A stretch of DNA of 64,000 nt from Kitasatospora aureofaciens. Lineage in GTDB: Bacteria > Actinomycetota > Actinomycetes > Streptomycetales > Streptomycetaceae. Every line of letters starts with the position of its first letter. The stretch's first letter is position 1. The translations under genes and the position numbers were made by a program. Location of the stretch: NCBI GenBank assembly GCA_000720845.1, contig JODU01000002.1, positions 310,001 through 374,000 of the forward strand, read 5' to 3'. Below are positions 31,614 through 39,883 of this stretch, piece after piece. The notes beneath the pieces are model-generated. The model did no database searches. It was not told the DNA's origin and saw only the letters and a list, made by a program, of their open reading frames with translations.

Positions 31614-31634
31614 CCGGCGGCGCGGCGCCACCGG
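31614..31634. terminator. imperfect GC hairpin between convergent operons
   Basis: CCGGCGGC pairs with GCCACCGG (one mismatch) around a 5-base loop, in the 40-base gap between the PLP enzyme stop (31609) and the aztA stop (31650). It can serve both directions. No T tract, as is common in Streptomyces. Confidence 0.4.
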
Positions 31635-31649
31635 CCCGGTCCGGTCGCT

Positions 31650-32384
31650 TCACGAGGGCTGCCAGAGATGGGACAGGGCCTGCGGGGTGAGTACCCCCTC
31701 GGGCGGGCCCTGCCCCACCAGCCGCCCCTCCCGCAGGAGCAGGCAGGCGTCGGCCGAGCGAGCGGCCTCCAGGTCGTGCGTGGCCTGGACGACGGTCGTG
31801 CCGTCGGCGACCAGGTCCGTCAGCAGCGCCGTGATGCGTTCCCGGGCCTCGGGATCGAGTCCGGTGGTCGGCTCGTCCAGGAGCAGCAGGTCGGACTGCT
31901 GGGCCAAGCCCTGCGCGATCAGGACGCGTTGGCGTTGTCCGCCCGACAGATCGCCGAGCTGGCGGGCGGCGAGGTCGTGGACGCCCAGTCGTTCCATGGC
32001 GGAGTCGACCACGGTTCGGTCCCGGTGGGTCAGCCGCCGCCACGGGCCCCGCTCGTTCCAGCGGCCCATCTCCACGGTCTGCCGGACCGTGAGGGGGAGT
32101 GTGTCGCCGACGGCGCCGCGCTGCGGGACGAAGGCCGGAGGGCGGCCTTCCGCGTACCGCAGCTGCCCGGATGTGGCATCGATCACGCCCGCGAGTACGC
32201 CGAGCAGCGTGGACTTCCCGCTGCCGTTCGGCCCGACGAGTGCCGTCATGGCCAAGGCCGGTATGTGTGCGGTGAGTTGACGCAGTACCGGACGGCCGGA
32301 GTAGCCCGCCTCCAGTTCGCTGAACCGGACGCGTTCGGTCCCTGGCTCCTCGCCGGGCAGTCGCGATGAATGTTTATTGAACAT
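31650..32384 (-). CDS. aztA: zinc ABC transporter ATP-binding protein AztA
   Basis: 244-aa ATPase of the manganese/zinc (ZnuC-like) class. Walker A is GPNGSGKST (51-59), signature LSGGQRQR (146-153), Walker B LLLLDEPTTGLD. The ATG at 32384 has no ribosome site but lies exactly 8 bases after a TACAAT -10 element on the minus strand (32397-32392), so the message is probably leaderless; an alternative ATG at 32393 overlaps that element. The start codon lies within the Zur-box-like sequence, so repressor binding would block transcription directly. It diverges from aztB. Confidence 0.9.
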   Translation of the reverse strand: MFNKHSSRLPGEEPGTERVRFSELEAGYSGRPVLRQLTAHIPALAMTALVGPNGSGKSTLLGVLAGVIDATSGQLRYAEGRPPAFVPQRGAVGDTLPLTVRQTVEMGRWNERGPWRRLTHRDRTVVDSAMERLGVHDLAARQLGDLSGGQRQRVLIAQGLAQQSDLLLLDEPTTGLDPEARERITALLTDLVADGTTVVQATHDLEAARSADACLLLREGRLVGQGPPEGVLTPQALSHLWQPS

Positions 32385-32392
32385 GATTGTCA
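32378..32392. promoter_or_regulatory. Zur-box-like site in the divergent aztA/aztB promoter
   Basis: TGAACATGATTGTCA agrees with the actinobacterial Zur box TGAAAATGATTTTCA at 13 of 15 positions. It covers the aztA start codon and ends 15 bases before the aztB start codon, next to both -10 elements. Zinc-responsive repression of a zinc importer by Zur is well established in streptomycetes; binding at this site is inferred. Confidence 0.78.
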
Positions 32393-32407
32393 TTGTAGGG
32401 TCTGCGT
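32392..32407. promoter_or_regulatory. overlapping divergent -10 elements for leaderless aztA and aztB
   Basis: On the minus strand TACAAT (32397-32392) places a transcription start at about 32384, the A of the aztA ATG. On the plus strand TAGGGT (32396-32401) places one at about 32408, the A of the aztB ATG. The two hexamers share two bases. Neither gene has a ribosome site, which supports leaderless messages in both directions. -35 elements are weak. Confidence 0.55.
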
Positions 32408-33304
32408 ATGGAGTGGTTGACGGCCCCTTTCGAGGTGGCCTTTGTGCAGCGGGCCCTGTGGGCCGGGGTCCTGGTGTCGGCGATATGCGCCCTGGCGGGG
32501 ACGTGGGTGGTGCTGAGGGGGATGGCCTTCCTCGGCGACGCCATGTCCCACGGCCTCCTGCCGGGCGTCGCGGTCGCTGCACTGCTCGGAGGCAATCTGC
32601 TGGTGGGGGCGGTGGTGAGCGCGGCCGTGATGACGGCCGGCGTCTCCGCCCTCGGCCGCACTCCGAGGCTGTCCCAGGACACCGGCATCGGCCTGCTGTT
32701 CGTCGGCATGCTGTCCCTCGGCGTCATCATCGTGTCGCGCTCCCAGTCGTTCGCCGTGGACCTCACCGGGTTCCTCTTCGGTGACGTCCTCGCGGTACGC
32801 GAGAGTGACCTGTTCCTGCTCGGGGGCGCGCTGCTCCTGGCGCTGGTCGTCTCGGTGCTGGGCCACCGGGCCTTTCTGGCCCTCGCGTTCGACGACCGCA
32901 AGGCCAGGACGCTCGGCCTGCGCCCCCGTCTCGCACATGCGGTGCTGCTGGGCCTGCTGGCTCTGGCCATCGTGGCCTCGTTCCACATCGTGGGCACGCT
33001 GCTCGTCCTCGGCCTGCTCATCGCCCCACCGGCGGCGGCCCTGCCCTGGGCACGAAGTGTGCGCGGCGTCATGCTCCTCGCTGCGGTCCTCGGCGGGGCC
33101 GCCACCTTCGGCGGCCTGCTGCTCTCCTGGCATCTGGGCACCGCGGCCGGTGCGACCGTCTCGGCCCTCGCGGTCAGCCTCTTCTTCCTGTCCCACCTGG
33201 CGTCGGGAGTCCAACACCGACGTCGTGCACACCGCGACGGCCCTGCCGCCCGAGCCGCCGCGTTCACCGCGCACACCCCCACGACCCGACCGAACGAAAC
33301 CTGA
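32408..33304 (+). CDS. aztB: zinc ABC transporter permease AztB
   Basis: 298-aa permease of the ZnuB/MntB family with about 8 membrane helices. Recognisable blocks are WVVLRGMAFLGDAMSHGLLPGVA near the N-terminus, DTGIGLLFVGMLSLGVI, DLTGFLFGDVLAV, and SFHIVGTLLVLGLLIAPPAAA, the coupling region. The hydrophilic tail after residue 265 is Arg/Thr-rich. The ATG at 32408 lacks a ribosome site and is probably a leaderless start. The next gene (aztD) begins 10 bases after its stop. Confidence 0.92.
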   Translation: MEWLTAPFEVAFVQRALWAGVLVSAICALAGTWVVLRGMAFLGDAMSHGLLPGVAVAALLGGNLLVGAVVSAAVMTAGVSALGRTPRLSQDTGIGLLFVGMLSLGVIIVSRSQSFAVDLTGFLFGDVLAVRESDLFLLGGALLLALVVSVLGHRAFLALAFDDRKARTLGLRPRLAHAVLLGLLALAIVASFHIVGTLLVLGLLIAPPAAALPWARSVRGVMLLAAVLGGAATFGGLLLSWHLGTAAGATVSALAVSLFFLSHLASGVQHRRRAHRDGPAARAAAFTAHTPTTRPNET

Positions 33305-33314
33305 GGCGATCTCC

Positions 33315-34553
33315 TTGTTCGTCCGAAGCAAAGCCACCCCCCTGATACCGGCACTCCTGTCCGTGGCCCTGCTGACCGCGGGGTGCGCGGGCCAGGAGGG
33401 CGCCGAGTCCGGGCCCGGAAGCCCTTCCGCCTCCGCCACCCCCCACGGCTACGTCGAGGGGGCCACCGAGGCCGCCGAGCAGCAGTCCCGGCTCCTTCTC
33501 GGCGACCCCGGCACCGGCGACACCCGGGTGCTGGACCTGATCACCGGCAAGGTCCACGACACGGCGCGCAGGGCCGGCGCCACCGAACTCACCACGGACG
33601 GCCGCTTCGGCTACTTCCACGGCGCGGACGGCACCCGCATCCTCGACAGCGGCGCGTGGATGGTCGACCACGGAGACCATGTGCACTACTACCGCGCGAA
33701 GATCCAGGAGGTGGGCGAACTCCCGGGCGGCTCCGGCACGAGCGTCCGCAGCGACGCGGGCGCGACGGTCGTCACGGCGGCGGACGGGAAGGCGCGTGTC
33801 CACTCCCGTGCCGATCTGGAGAAGGGCACCCTCGGCACCCCCCGCCGGATCCCGGGCACCTACGCCGGGCCCGTCGTGCCGTACGCGGAACATCTGATCG
33901 CCCTCACGCGTGACGGTGACGCTCCCGCGAAGGCCGTCGTGCTCGACCGGTCCGGCAAGCACGTCGCCGCCCTCGCGTCCGAGTGCGAGGATCCGGAGGG
34001 CGACGCCGTCACCCGGCGGGGGGTCGTCCTCGGCTGTGCCGACGGCGCTCTCCTCGTCCGGGAGGAGGACGGCACCTTCACCGCCGAGAAGATCGCCTAC
34101 GGCGAGGACGTGCCGGAGCCGGAGCGGGCCGCCGAGTTCCGGCACCGTCCGGACAGCGGCACCCTCACCGCGTTCGCGGGAGGGAACGCCGTCTGGGTCC
34201 TGGACGTCACGAAGAGGGCCTGGACCCGGGTGGAGACCGGCCCCGTGGTCGCCGTCAACACCGCGGGCGAGGGCTCGCCGCTGCTGGTCCTGGAGACCGA
34301 CGGAGCACTGCACGGCTACGACATGTCCACCGGCAAGGAGACCACGGTCACCGAACGCCTGCTGACGGACGCCCCCGAGAGGGCCACCGGCGAGGCCCCG
34401 GCACCGGTGATCGAGGTCGACCGCAGCCGGGCCTACCTCAACGATCCCGCGGGCAAGCGCGTGTTCGAGATCGACTACAACGACGGCCTCCGTGTCGCCC
34501 GCACCTTCGACCTGGACGTCCGGCCGTCCCTGATGGCGGAGACGGGCCGATGA
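33315..34553 (+). CDS. aztD: zinc metallochaperone AztD (copy 1), lipoprotein
   Basis: 412-aa exported beta-propeller lipoprotein of the AztD type, which hands zinc to AztC outside the membrane. The signal peptide ends in LTAGC (Cys24), and propeller-blade repeats such as RVLDLITGKV and AVWVLDVTKRAWTRVETG follow. The His-rich motif DHGDHVH (118-124) is a likely zinc site; the PHHG motif of copy 2 is missing. It starts at TTG 33315, the only usable codon, 8 bases after GAGG. It overlaps aztC by 4 bases. Confidence 0.85.
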   Translation: MFVRSKATPLIPALLSVALLTAGCAGQEGAESGPGSPSASATPHGYVEGATEAAEQQSRLLLGDPGTGDTRVLDLITGKVHDTARRAGATELTTDGRFGYFHGADGTRILDSGAWMVDHGDHVHYYRAKIQEVGELPGGSGTSVRSDAGATVVTAADGKARVHSRADLEKGTLGTPRRIPGTYAGPVVPYAEHLIALTRDGDAPAKAVVLDRSGKHVAALASECEDPEGDAVTRRGVVLGCADGALLVREEDGTFTAEKIAYGEDVPEPERAAEFRHRPDSGTLTAFAGGNAVWVLDVTKRAWTRVETGPVVAVNTAGEGSPLLVLETDGALHGYDMSTGKETTVTERLLTDAPERATGEAPAPVIEVDRSRAYLNDPAGKRVFEIDYNDGLRVARTFDLDVRPSLMAETGR

Positions 34554-35512
34554 GCGCGCGCGTGCGGGCGGCGCGGCTGCGGGCCCTGCTGCTCACCCTG
34601 GTCACCTTCTTCGTCCTCGCCGGCACCGCGACCGGTTGCGCGAGCGGCGGCGACGAGCGGCCGCGGGTGGTGGTGACGACCAACATCCTCGGTGACATCA
34701 CCCGGGAGATCGTCGGGGACGAGGCGGACGTCAGTGTCCTCATGAAGCCCAACGCCGACCCGCACTCCTTCGGCCTGTCGGCCGTGCAGGCCGCCGAGTT
34801 GGAGAACGCGGACCTGGTCGTCCACAACGGCCTCGGCCTGGAGGAGAACGTACTGCGGCACGTGGCGGCGGCCCGGGCATCGGGAGTGGCCACCTTCGCG
34901 GCCGGCGAGGCGGCCGACCCGCTCACCTTCCACGTCGGAGAGGAGGGCGGTCCCGACGACGAGGCGGGCGAGCCCGACCCGCACTTCTGGACCGACCCCG
35001 ACCGCGTGCGCAAGGCGGCCGGTCTGATCGCCGACCACGTCGTGGAACACGTCGACGGCGTGGACGAGAAGGCGGTCCGGGACAACGCCGAACGCTACGA
35101 CGGACAACTCGCCGCCCTCACCGCCTGGATGGAGAAGTCGTTCGCCGCCGTCCCGGAGGACCGCCGCGCCCTGGTGACCAACCACCACGTCTTCGGTTAC
35201 CTCGCCGACCGCTTCGGCCTCCGCGTGATCGGCGCGGTCATCCCCAGCGGCACCACACTCGCCTCACCCAGTTCGTCCGACTTGCGCTCCCTCACCCGGG
35301 CCATGGAAGAGGCCAGGGTGCGGACCGTCTTCGCCGACTCCTCCCAACCCTCCAGGCTCGCCGAGGTACTGCGCCAGGAGATGGGCGGCGACGTGGACGT
35401 CGTCCCGCTGTACTCCGAGTCGCTGACCGAGAAGGGCAAGGGCGCCGCCACCTACCTGGAAATGATGCGCGCCAACACCTCGGCCATGGCCGAGGGCCTC
35501 AGCGACGGCTGA
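34550..35512 (+). CDS. aztC: zinc ABC transporter substrate-binding lipoprotein AztC
   Basis: 320-aa cluster A-I (ZnuA-like) metal-binding lipoprotein. The signal peptide ends at Cys30 (TATGC). The expected zinc ligands are His72 (ADPHSFGLS), His145 (EPDPHFWTD), His212 or 213 (TNHHVFGYL) and Asp263 (VFADSSQPSR). An acidic His-containing loop (HVGEEGGPDDEAGE, about 128-141) between the first two ligands fits the flexible loop of zinc-binding members. It starts at ATG 34550, in an ATGA overlap with aztD copy 1. It receives zinc from AztD and passes it to AztB. Confidence 0.93.
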   Translation: MSARVRAARLRALLLTLVTFFVLAGTATGCASGGDERPRVVVTTNILGDITREIVGDEADVSVLMKPNADPHSFGLSAVQAAELENADLVVHNGLGLEENVLRHVAAARASGVATFAAGEAADPLTFHVGEEGGPDDEAGEPDPHFWTDPDRVRKAAGLIADHVVEHVDGVDEKAVRDNAERYDGQLAALTAWMEKSFAAVPEDRRALVTNHHVFGYLADRFGLRVIGAVIPSGTTLASPSSSDLRSLTRAMEEARVRTVFADSSQPSRLAEVLRQEMGGDVDVVPLYSESLTEKGKGAATYLEMMRANTSAMAEGLSDG

Positions 35513-35522
35513 CCGGCTTCCC

Positions 35523-35549
35523 AGGGCCGGCGCACTGGCCGCCGGCCCT
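35523..35549 (+). terminator. stem-loop after aztC
   Basis: AGGGCCGGC and GCCGGCCCT form a perfect 9-bp stem around a 9-base loop, starting 11 bases after the aztC stop codon. There is no T run. It may terminate part of the transcripts or stabilise the upstream message before aztD copy 2. Confidence 0.65.
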
Positions 35550-35597
35550 CCCCTCCACCCCACAACCCCGTGCCCTCAGGGCCGGAAAGGACACACC

Positions 35598-36797
35598 ATG
35601 AACAGCTCGACACGCCTCACAACGCTCACCGGGACGGCCCTCGCCCTGACGGCGGCCATGGCGCTGACCGCCTGCGGCGGCGACGACGCCTCGTCCGACG
35701 CCGAGCCGCGGAAGCAGACGAAGACCAGCGAGGCCGCCGCGGTGAGGAATCCGCTCGTCGCCTCCTACGACGGGGGACTGTACGTCCTGGACGGCGAGAC
35801 ACTGAGGCTGGCGAAGACCGTCGAGCTGCCCGGATTCAACCGGGTCAACCCGGCGGGCGACGAGGACCATGTCATCATCTCCACCGACAGCGGCTTCCGC
35901 GTGTTCGACGCGGCCCGGCAGACCTTCACGGACGCCGAGTTCAAGGGCTCGAAGCCCGGTCACGTCGTGCGGCACGGCGGCAGGACGGTGCTGTTCACCG
36001 ACGGCACGGGCGAGGTGAACGCCTTCGACCCCGCGGACCTGGCCGACGGGAAGCAGCCGCGGGGCCGGACCTACACCTCCGCCGAGCCCCACCACGGCGT
36101 CGCCATCGAACTGGCCGACGGCGAACTCGTCACCACCCTGGGCACCGAGGAGAAGCGCACCGGCGCGATCGTCCTGGACCGCGACAACAAGGAGACCGCG
36201 CGCGCCGAGAACTGCCCGGGTGTCCACGGAGAGGCCGCCGCCGAGGGCGAGGTGGTCGGTCTCGGCTGTGAGGACGGCGTCCTGCTCTACAAGGACGGCC
36301 GGTTCACCAAGGTCGACGCCCCCGGCGACTACGCCCGCACCGGCAACCAGGCCGGCAGCGACGCCTCCCCGATCCTCCTGGGCGACTACAAGACCGACCC
36401 CGAGGCGGAACTGGAGCGGCCGACCCGCATATCGCTGATCGACACCCGTACGGCGAAGATGAAGCTGGTCGACCTGGGCACCAGCTACTCCTTCCGCTCG
36501 CTCGCCCGCGGCCCCCACGGCGAGGCCCTGGTGCTCGGCACCAACGGTGTCCTCCACGTCATCGACCCGGAGACCGGAAAGGTGGAGAAGAAGATCGAAG
36601 CGGTCGGCGACTGGACGGAGCCCCTGGACTGGCAGCAGCCCAGGCCCACCCTGTTCGTCCGCGACCACACGGCGTACGTCTCCGAGCCGGGCAAGCGTCG
36701 ACTGCACGCCTTCGACCTCGACTCGGGGCAGAAGGTGAGGTCCGTGACGCTGCCGAAGGGCACCAACGAACTGTCCGGCACGGTGGCCGGTCACTGA
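35598..36797 (+). CDS. aztD: zinc metallochaperone AztD (copy 2), lipoprotein
   Basis: 399-aa exported beta-propeller lipoprotein, paralogous to the product of 33315-34553. Signal peptide with lipobox LTAC (Cys26). Blade repeats include GGLYVLDGETLRLAKTVEL, GTNGVLHVIDPETGKVEKKI and KRRLHAFDLDSGQKV. It carries the His motif PHHG (164-167) but not the DHGDH motif of copy 1. It shares the C-type block NCPGVHGEA...LGCEDGVLLY with copy 1 (ECEDPEGDA...LGCADGALLV). The ATG at 35598 follows GGAAAGGA. It lies 85 bases after aztC, behind a stem-loop, and is probably expressed at a lower level from the same promoter. Confidence 0.85.
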   Translation: MNSSTRLTTLTGTALALTAAMALTACGGDDASSDAEPRKQTKTSEAAAVRNPLVASYDGGLYVLDGETLRLAKTVELPGFNRVNPAGDEDHVIISTDSGFRVFDAARQTFTDAEFKGSKPGHVVRHGGRTVLFTDGTGEVNAFDPADLADGKQPRGRTYTSAEPHHGVAIELADGELVTTLGTEEKRTGAIVLDRDNKETARAENCPGVHGEAAAEGEVVGLGCEDGVLLYKDGRFTKVDAPGDYARTGNQAGSDASPILLGDYKTDPEAELERPTRISLIDTRTAKMKLVDLGTSYSFRSLARGPHGEALVLGTNGVLHVIDPETGKVEKKIEAVGDWTEPLDWQQPRPTLFVRDHTAYVSEPGKRRLHAFDLDSGQKVRSVTLPKGTNELSGTVAGH

Positions 36798-36811
36798 CCG
36801 GCCCGCTCGTA

Positions 36812-38032
36812 CTACCGAGGGGTGGCCGGCTGCGGGCTGCGGAGGACCAGCAGGGTGATCTCGCTGGGGGCGAAGACGCGGAACGGCGGGCCCCAGAAGC
36901 CGGTGCCGCGGCTGGTGTAGAGGAGGGTGCGGGCGCCGTGTCGGCTGAGGCCGGCCAGGGCGGGCTGGTCGAGCCGGACCAGGTGGTGGAAGGGCCAGAT
37001 CTGGCCGCCGTGGGTGTGGCCGGAGAGCTGGAGGTCGACGCCGGCGGCTGCCGCCCGGTCGACGAACGCGGGCTGGTGTGCCAGGAGCAGGACCGGGAGG
37101 TCGGGGTCGGCGCCGCTCAGGGCTCCGGCGAGGTGGGCGCGGTGACCCGCAAGACCGGACGATTCGGCCGTGACGTCGTCCACGCCGGCGACCACGAGGG
37201 TGTCACCGCCGCGTTCGAGCAGCAGATGGCGGTTGCGCAGCGGCTCCCAGCCCAGCTCGTCCATCAGGTCGACCCAGCCCTGGGCCTCGCTGTAGTACTC
37301 GTGGTTGCCGGTGACGTACACACGGGCACGGGTGGCCTGGACGGTGCCCAGGGGGGCGGCCTGGGCGCGGCGTCGTTCGGCCGTGCCGTCCGCGATGTCG
37401 CCGGTGTGGCAGACCAGGTCGGCCTCCAGGGTGTTCACCGTCTCGCACACCCGTGCCGACCAGCGGGCGCGGTCCAGTGGACCGTAGTGGGTGTCCGTGA
37501 TGAGGACGACCCGGGTGCCGTCCAACCCGGCACCCAGCCGGGGGAGCCGTACGTCGAGCCGGCGCACACGTGGCACGCGGCGGGCCTCGGCGTACCCCCG
37601 GATGAGCAGTACGGCGCTCACGCCGAGGACGGCCCAGGTGACGATCCGGGCCCGGTCCTGACCCGCACCGACGCCGGCCACGGCCAGGACGAGCCGCAAG
37701 AAAACGCCGAGCAGGACGGACCAGGTGAACAGGACCCAGCTGGTGCCCAGCAGCGTGTCACCGATGATCGCCGCCCGGTCCTGCTGGCGCCGGCCGTGCC
37801 CGCGCACCATGGCGAGCGGCATGCCTACGAGGCCGGCGGCGAACAGGGCGGTGCCGGCCAGCGTGACGGGCAGCGGCCAGTGCTGCCCGGCGTGCAGCAG
37901 CACCCAGCAGGGCACGGCCCACAGCAGAACGGGGGCGAGCAGGGGGACGTAGCGCATCAGGCGGTGCACCCGGCTCTGCCGCGGCGCTCCCGACTCCCCC
38001 TCGGCGGGCCGGGTGCTGCTGGTGTCGGTCAC
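36812..38032 (-). CDS. membrane-bound metallophosphoesterase
   Basis: 406-aa protein with four predicted N-terminal helices (about 25-165), followed by a calcineurin-like phosphoesterase domain (about 170-400). The dimetal motifs are complete: ITDTHYG, CHTGDIADG, VTGNHEYY, LLLAHQP and LSGHTHGGQ. This is the YkuE/YaeI-like type that may act on phospholipids or lipid-linked phosphates at the membrane. It starts at GTG 38032 after GGAGGGG. It converges on aztD copy 2 with 14 bases between the stops. Confidence 0.9.
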   Translation of the reverse strand: MTDTSSTRPAEGESGAPRQSRVHRLMRYVPLLAPVLLWAVPCWVLLHAGQHWPLPVTLAGTALFAAGLVGMPLAMVRGHGRRQQDRAAIIGDTLLGTSWVLFTWSVLLGVFLRLVLAVAGVGAGQDRARIVTWAVLGVSAVLLIRGYAEARRVPRVRRLDVRLPRLGAGLDGTRVVLITDTHYGPLDRARWSARVCETVNTLEADLVCHTGDIADGTAERRRAQAAPLGTVQATRARVYVTGNHEYYSEAQGWVDLMDELGWEPLRNRHLLLERGGDTLVVAGVDDVTAESSGLAGHRAHLAGALSGADPDLPVLLLAHQPAFVDRAAAAGVDLQLSGHTHGGQIWPFHHLVRLDQPALAGLSRHGARTLLYTSRGTGFWGPPFRVFAPSEITLLVLRSPQPATPR

Positions 38033-38193
38033 GCTTCCCCTCCTTCACCGCGCTGCGGTCCCGCGCACTGTATCCGGTCGCCCCCGCACCGGCCGGACCG
38101 GTCCACTCGTAGGGCGGTGCCCGGGCGAGGAGTCCGGCACCTGAAGCACCACGTCATCCAGGCAACCGGTTCCTCACGCGCGGGGCGAGTCAC

Positions 38194-38221
38194 TGACAAG
38201 GGGTGTACCGGCAGTACATCC
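38194..38221 (+). promoter_or_regulatory. promoter of the XRE gene with an overlapping dyad
   Basis: CTGACA (38194-38199) and TACATC (38216-38221) are spaced 16 bases apart. GGTGTAC (38203-38209) and GTACATC (38215-38221) form an inverted repeat with one mismatch that covers the spacer and -10 element, as an autoregulatory site would. Confidence 0.4.
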
Positions 38222-38254
38222 CTATGGCCGCCCGCGGGACGTACCGTCGAAGAC

Positions 38255-39148
38255 ATGGACAATCGTGCGGAGGTCCGCGAGTTCCTCACCTCGCGGCGCG
38301 CCAGGATCACCCCCGAGCGGGCCGGCCTGCCTTCCGGCACCCGGCGACGCGTGCCGGGCCTGCGTCGCAGCGAGGTCGCGGCGCTGGCCGACATGAGCGT
38401 GGAGTACTACGCGAAACTGGAGCGCGGCAACCTCGCCGGCGTCTCCCCTGGCGTCCTCGAAGCCCTGGTGCGCGCCTTGCAGCTCGACGACGCCGAGCGC
38501 GCCCACCTGGTGAACCTGGCCCAGGCCGCCGACGGCTCCGACGCCCTCACCCGCCCCCGCCGCCGGCGTACCGGCAACCAGTGGACGCCGCACCGCAGCC
38601 TGCAGTGGACACTCGACGCGATCACGGCCGGACCCGCGTTCGTCCGCAACGGCCGGATGGACATCCTCGCCGCCAACGCGCTCTCCCGCGCCTTCTACGC
38701 CGACATCTACGCCACGCCGGGCAACCAGGAGAACCTGGCCCGCTTCAACTTCCTCGACCCCGCCTCGCGGCGCTTCTACCCGGAGTGGGACGCCTTCGCC
38801 GACGTCGCCGTGGCCATCCTGCGCACCGAGGCCGGCCGCAACCCGCACGACAAGGACCTGCACGACCTGGTCGGGGAGCTGTGCACCCGCAGCGACGAGT
38901 TCCGTACCCGGTGGGGTGCGCACAACGTCCGCCACCACGGCACCGGCACCAAGCGCTTCCACCACCACGCCGTCGGCGACCTCACCCTCGCCTTCGAGGG
39001 CCTGGAGCTGGCGGCCGCACCGGGCCTCACCCTCACCGTCTACACCGCCGAACCCGGCTCGGCCTCCGAAGAGGGCCTGCGCCTCCTCGCCTCCTGGGCC
39101 GCCACCCGGGAAGCCGCCCCGGAGACGGAACGCTCCGCGGCCGGCTGA
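38255..39148 (+). CDS. XRE family regulator with MmyB-like ligand domain
   Basis: 297-aa helix-turn-helix protein. The HTH (about 20-90) contains GLRRSEVAALADMSVEYYAKLERGN and ALVRALQLDDAERAHLVNLA. The C-terminal MmyB-like (PAS-fold) domain (about 110-285) contains RNGRMDILAANALSRAFYADI and ARFNFLDPASRRFY. Such regulators usually control an adjacent oxidoreductase, but here none is adjacent, so the target is unknown. The ATG at 38255 is preceded by GAAGAC rather than a strong ribosome site. A dyad in its promoter (38203-38221) suggests autoregulation. Confidence 0.9.
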   Translation: MDNRAEVREFLTSRRARITPERAGLPSGTRRRVPGLRRSEVAALADMSVEYYAKLERGNLAGVSPGVLEALVRALQLDDAERAHLVNLAQAADGSDALTRPRRRRTGNQWTPHRSLQWTLDAITAGPAFVRNGRMDILAANALSRAFYADIYATPGNQENLARFNFLDPASRRFYPEWDAFADVAVAILRTEAGRNPHDKDLHDLVGELCTRSDEFRTRWGAHNVRHHGTGTKRFHHHAVGDLTLAFEGLELAAAPGLTLTVYTAEPGSASEEGLRLLASWAATREAAPETERSAAG

Positions 39149-39175
39149 CCGCTGTCGGCGCCGGGTCCCGCGCCC

Positions 39176-39802
39176 TCAGACGTGCCGGGCGGGGGGAAAG
39201 CCCGTCCAGCGCAGCTCGGCGGGCAGGTGGCGCATGTCGTTGGTCAGGAGGACGCAGGCCGCTCGGCCGGGCGCGTAGCGGATGACGGTGAGCGCCGCGT
39301 TGGCGTGGTCGAGGCCGAGCCACCGCCACTTCGGTGCGTGCATGGCGTCGCGGACGAGCCAGGCGATGAGGAAGTTGTGGGTGACGACCAGCTCGTGCCG
39401 GTCCTCGGCGCAGTCCGTCACCGCCCCCGTGAAACGGCGCAGCGCCTGACGGGCGAGCGCCGGTCCGCGTTCGCGTTCCTCGTCCGTGGCACCGGCGAGG
39501 AAGCCGAGGTAGTGGTCCGCCGACTCGGCCGGGAGCTCCTGCCGTTGCGGTACGTGGGGCACGTAGTCGCCGGCGCTCTCCGAAACGCGCGCAGTGACAC
39601 CCTCCAGTTCGTCCGCGACCAGGCGCGCGGTCTCCGCCGCCCGCGGCAGGGGGCCGTGGTGGACGGCGGTCAGGGGAACGTCGCGCAGGCGCCGGCCGAG
39701 CAGGGTGGCCTGCCGCCGGCCGGCGTCCGTCAGCGTGCTCTCGTCCGGCGAGGCCTCGCCGTGCCGCGCGAGATAGAGGTAGCGGGTGGCAGTGCCGGTC
39801 AT
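39176..39802 (-). CDS. histidine phosphatase family protein
   Basis: 208-aa member of the phosphoglycerate-mutase-like superfamily. The catalytic RHG is Arg13-His14-Gly15 (YLARHGEAS); other active-site elements are HHGPLPRAAETA and VVTHNFLIAWLV (second His). There is no signal peptide. The start is the ATG at 39802, 6 bases after GAGGAG. Substrate unknown; many relatives are broad small-molecule phosphatases. It stands alone between the XRE gene and a phosphatase/kinase gene. Confidence 0.9.
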   Translation of the reverse strand: MTGTATRYLYLARHGEASPDESTLTDAGRRQATLLGRRLRDVPLTAVHHGPLPRAAETARLVADELEGVTARVSESAGDYVPHVPQRQELPAESADHYLGFLAGATDEERERGPALARQALRRFTGAVTDCAEDRHELVVTHNFLIAWLVRDAMHAPKWRWLGLDHANAALTVIRYAPGRAACVLLTNDMRHLPAELRWTGFPPARHV

Positions 39803-39883
39803 CTCGGGCTCCTCGGGGCGCACTGGCGATCTTGTGCTGCCACGGACGCCGGTCCCGTGCGCCCTGGTTCCCTGCCCGCCGCG

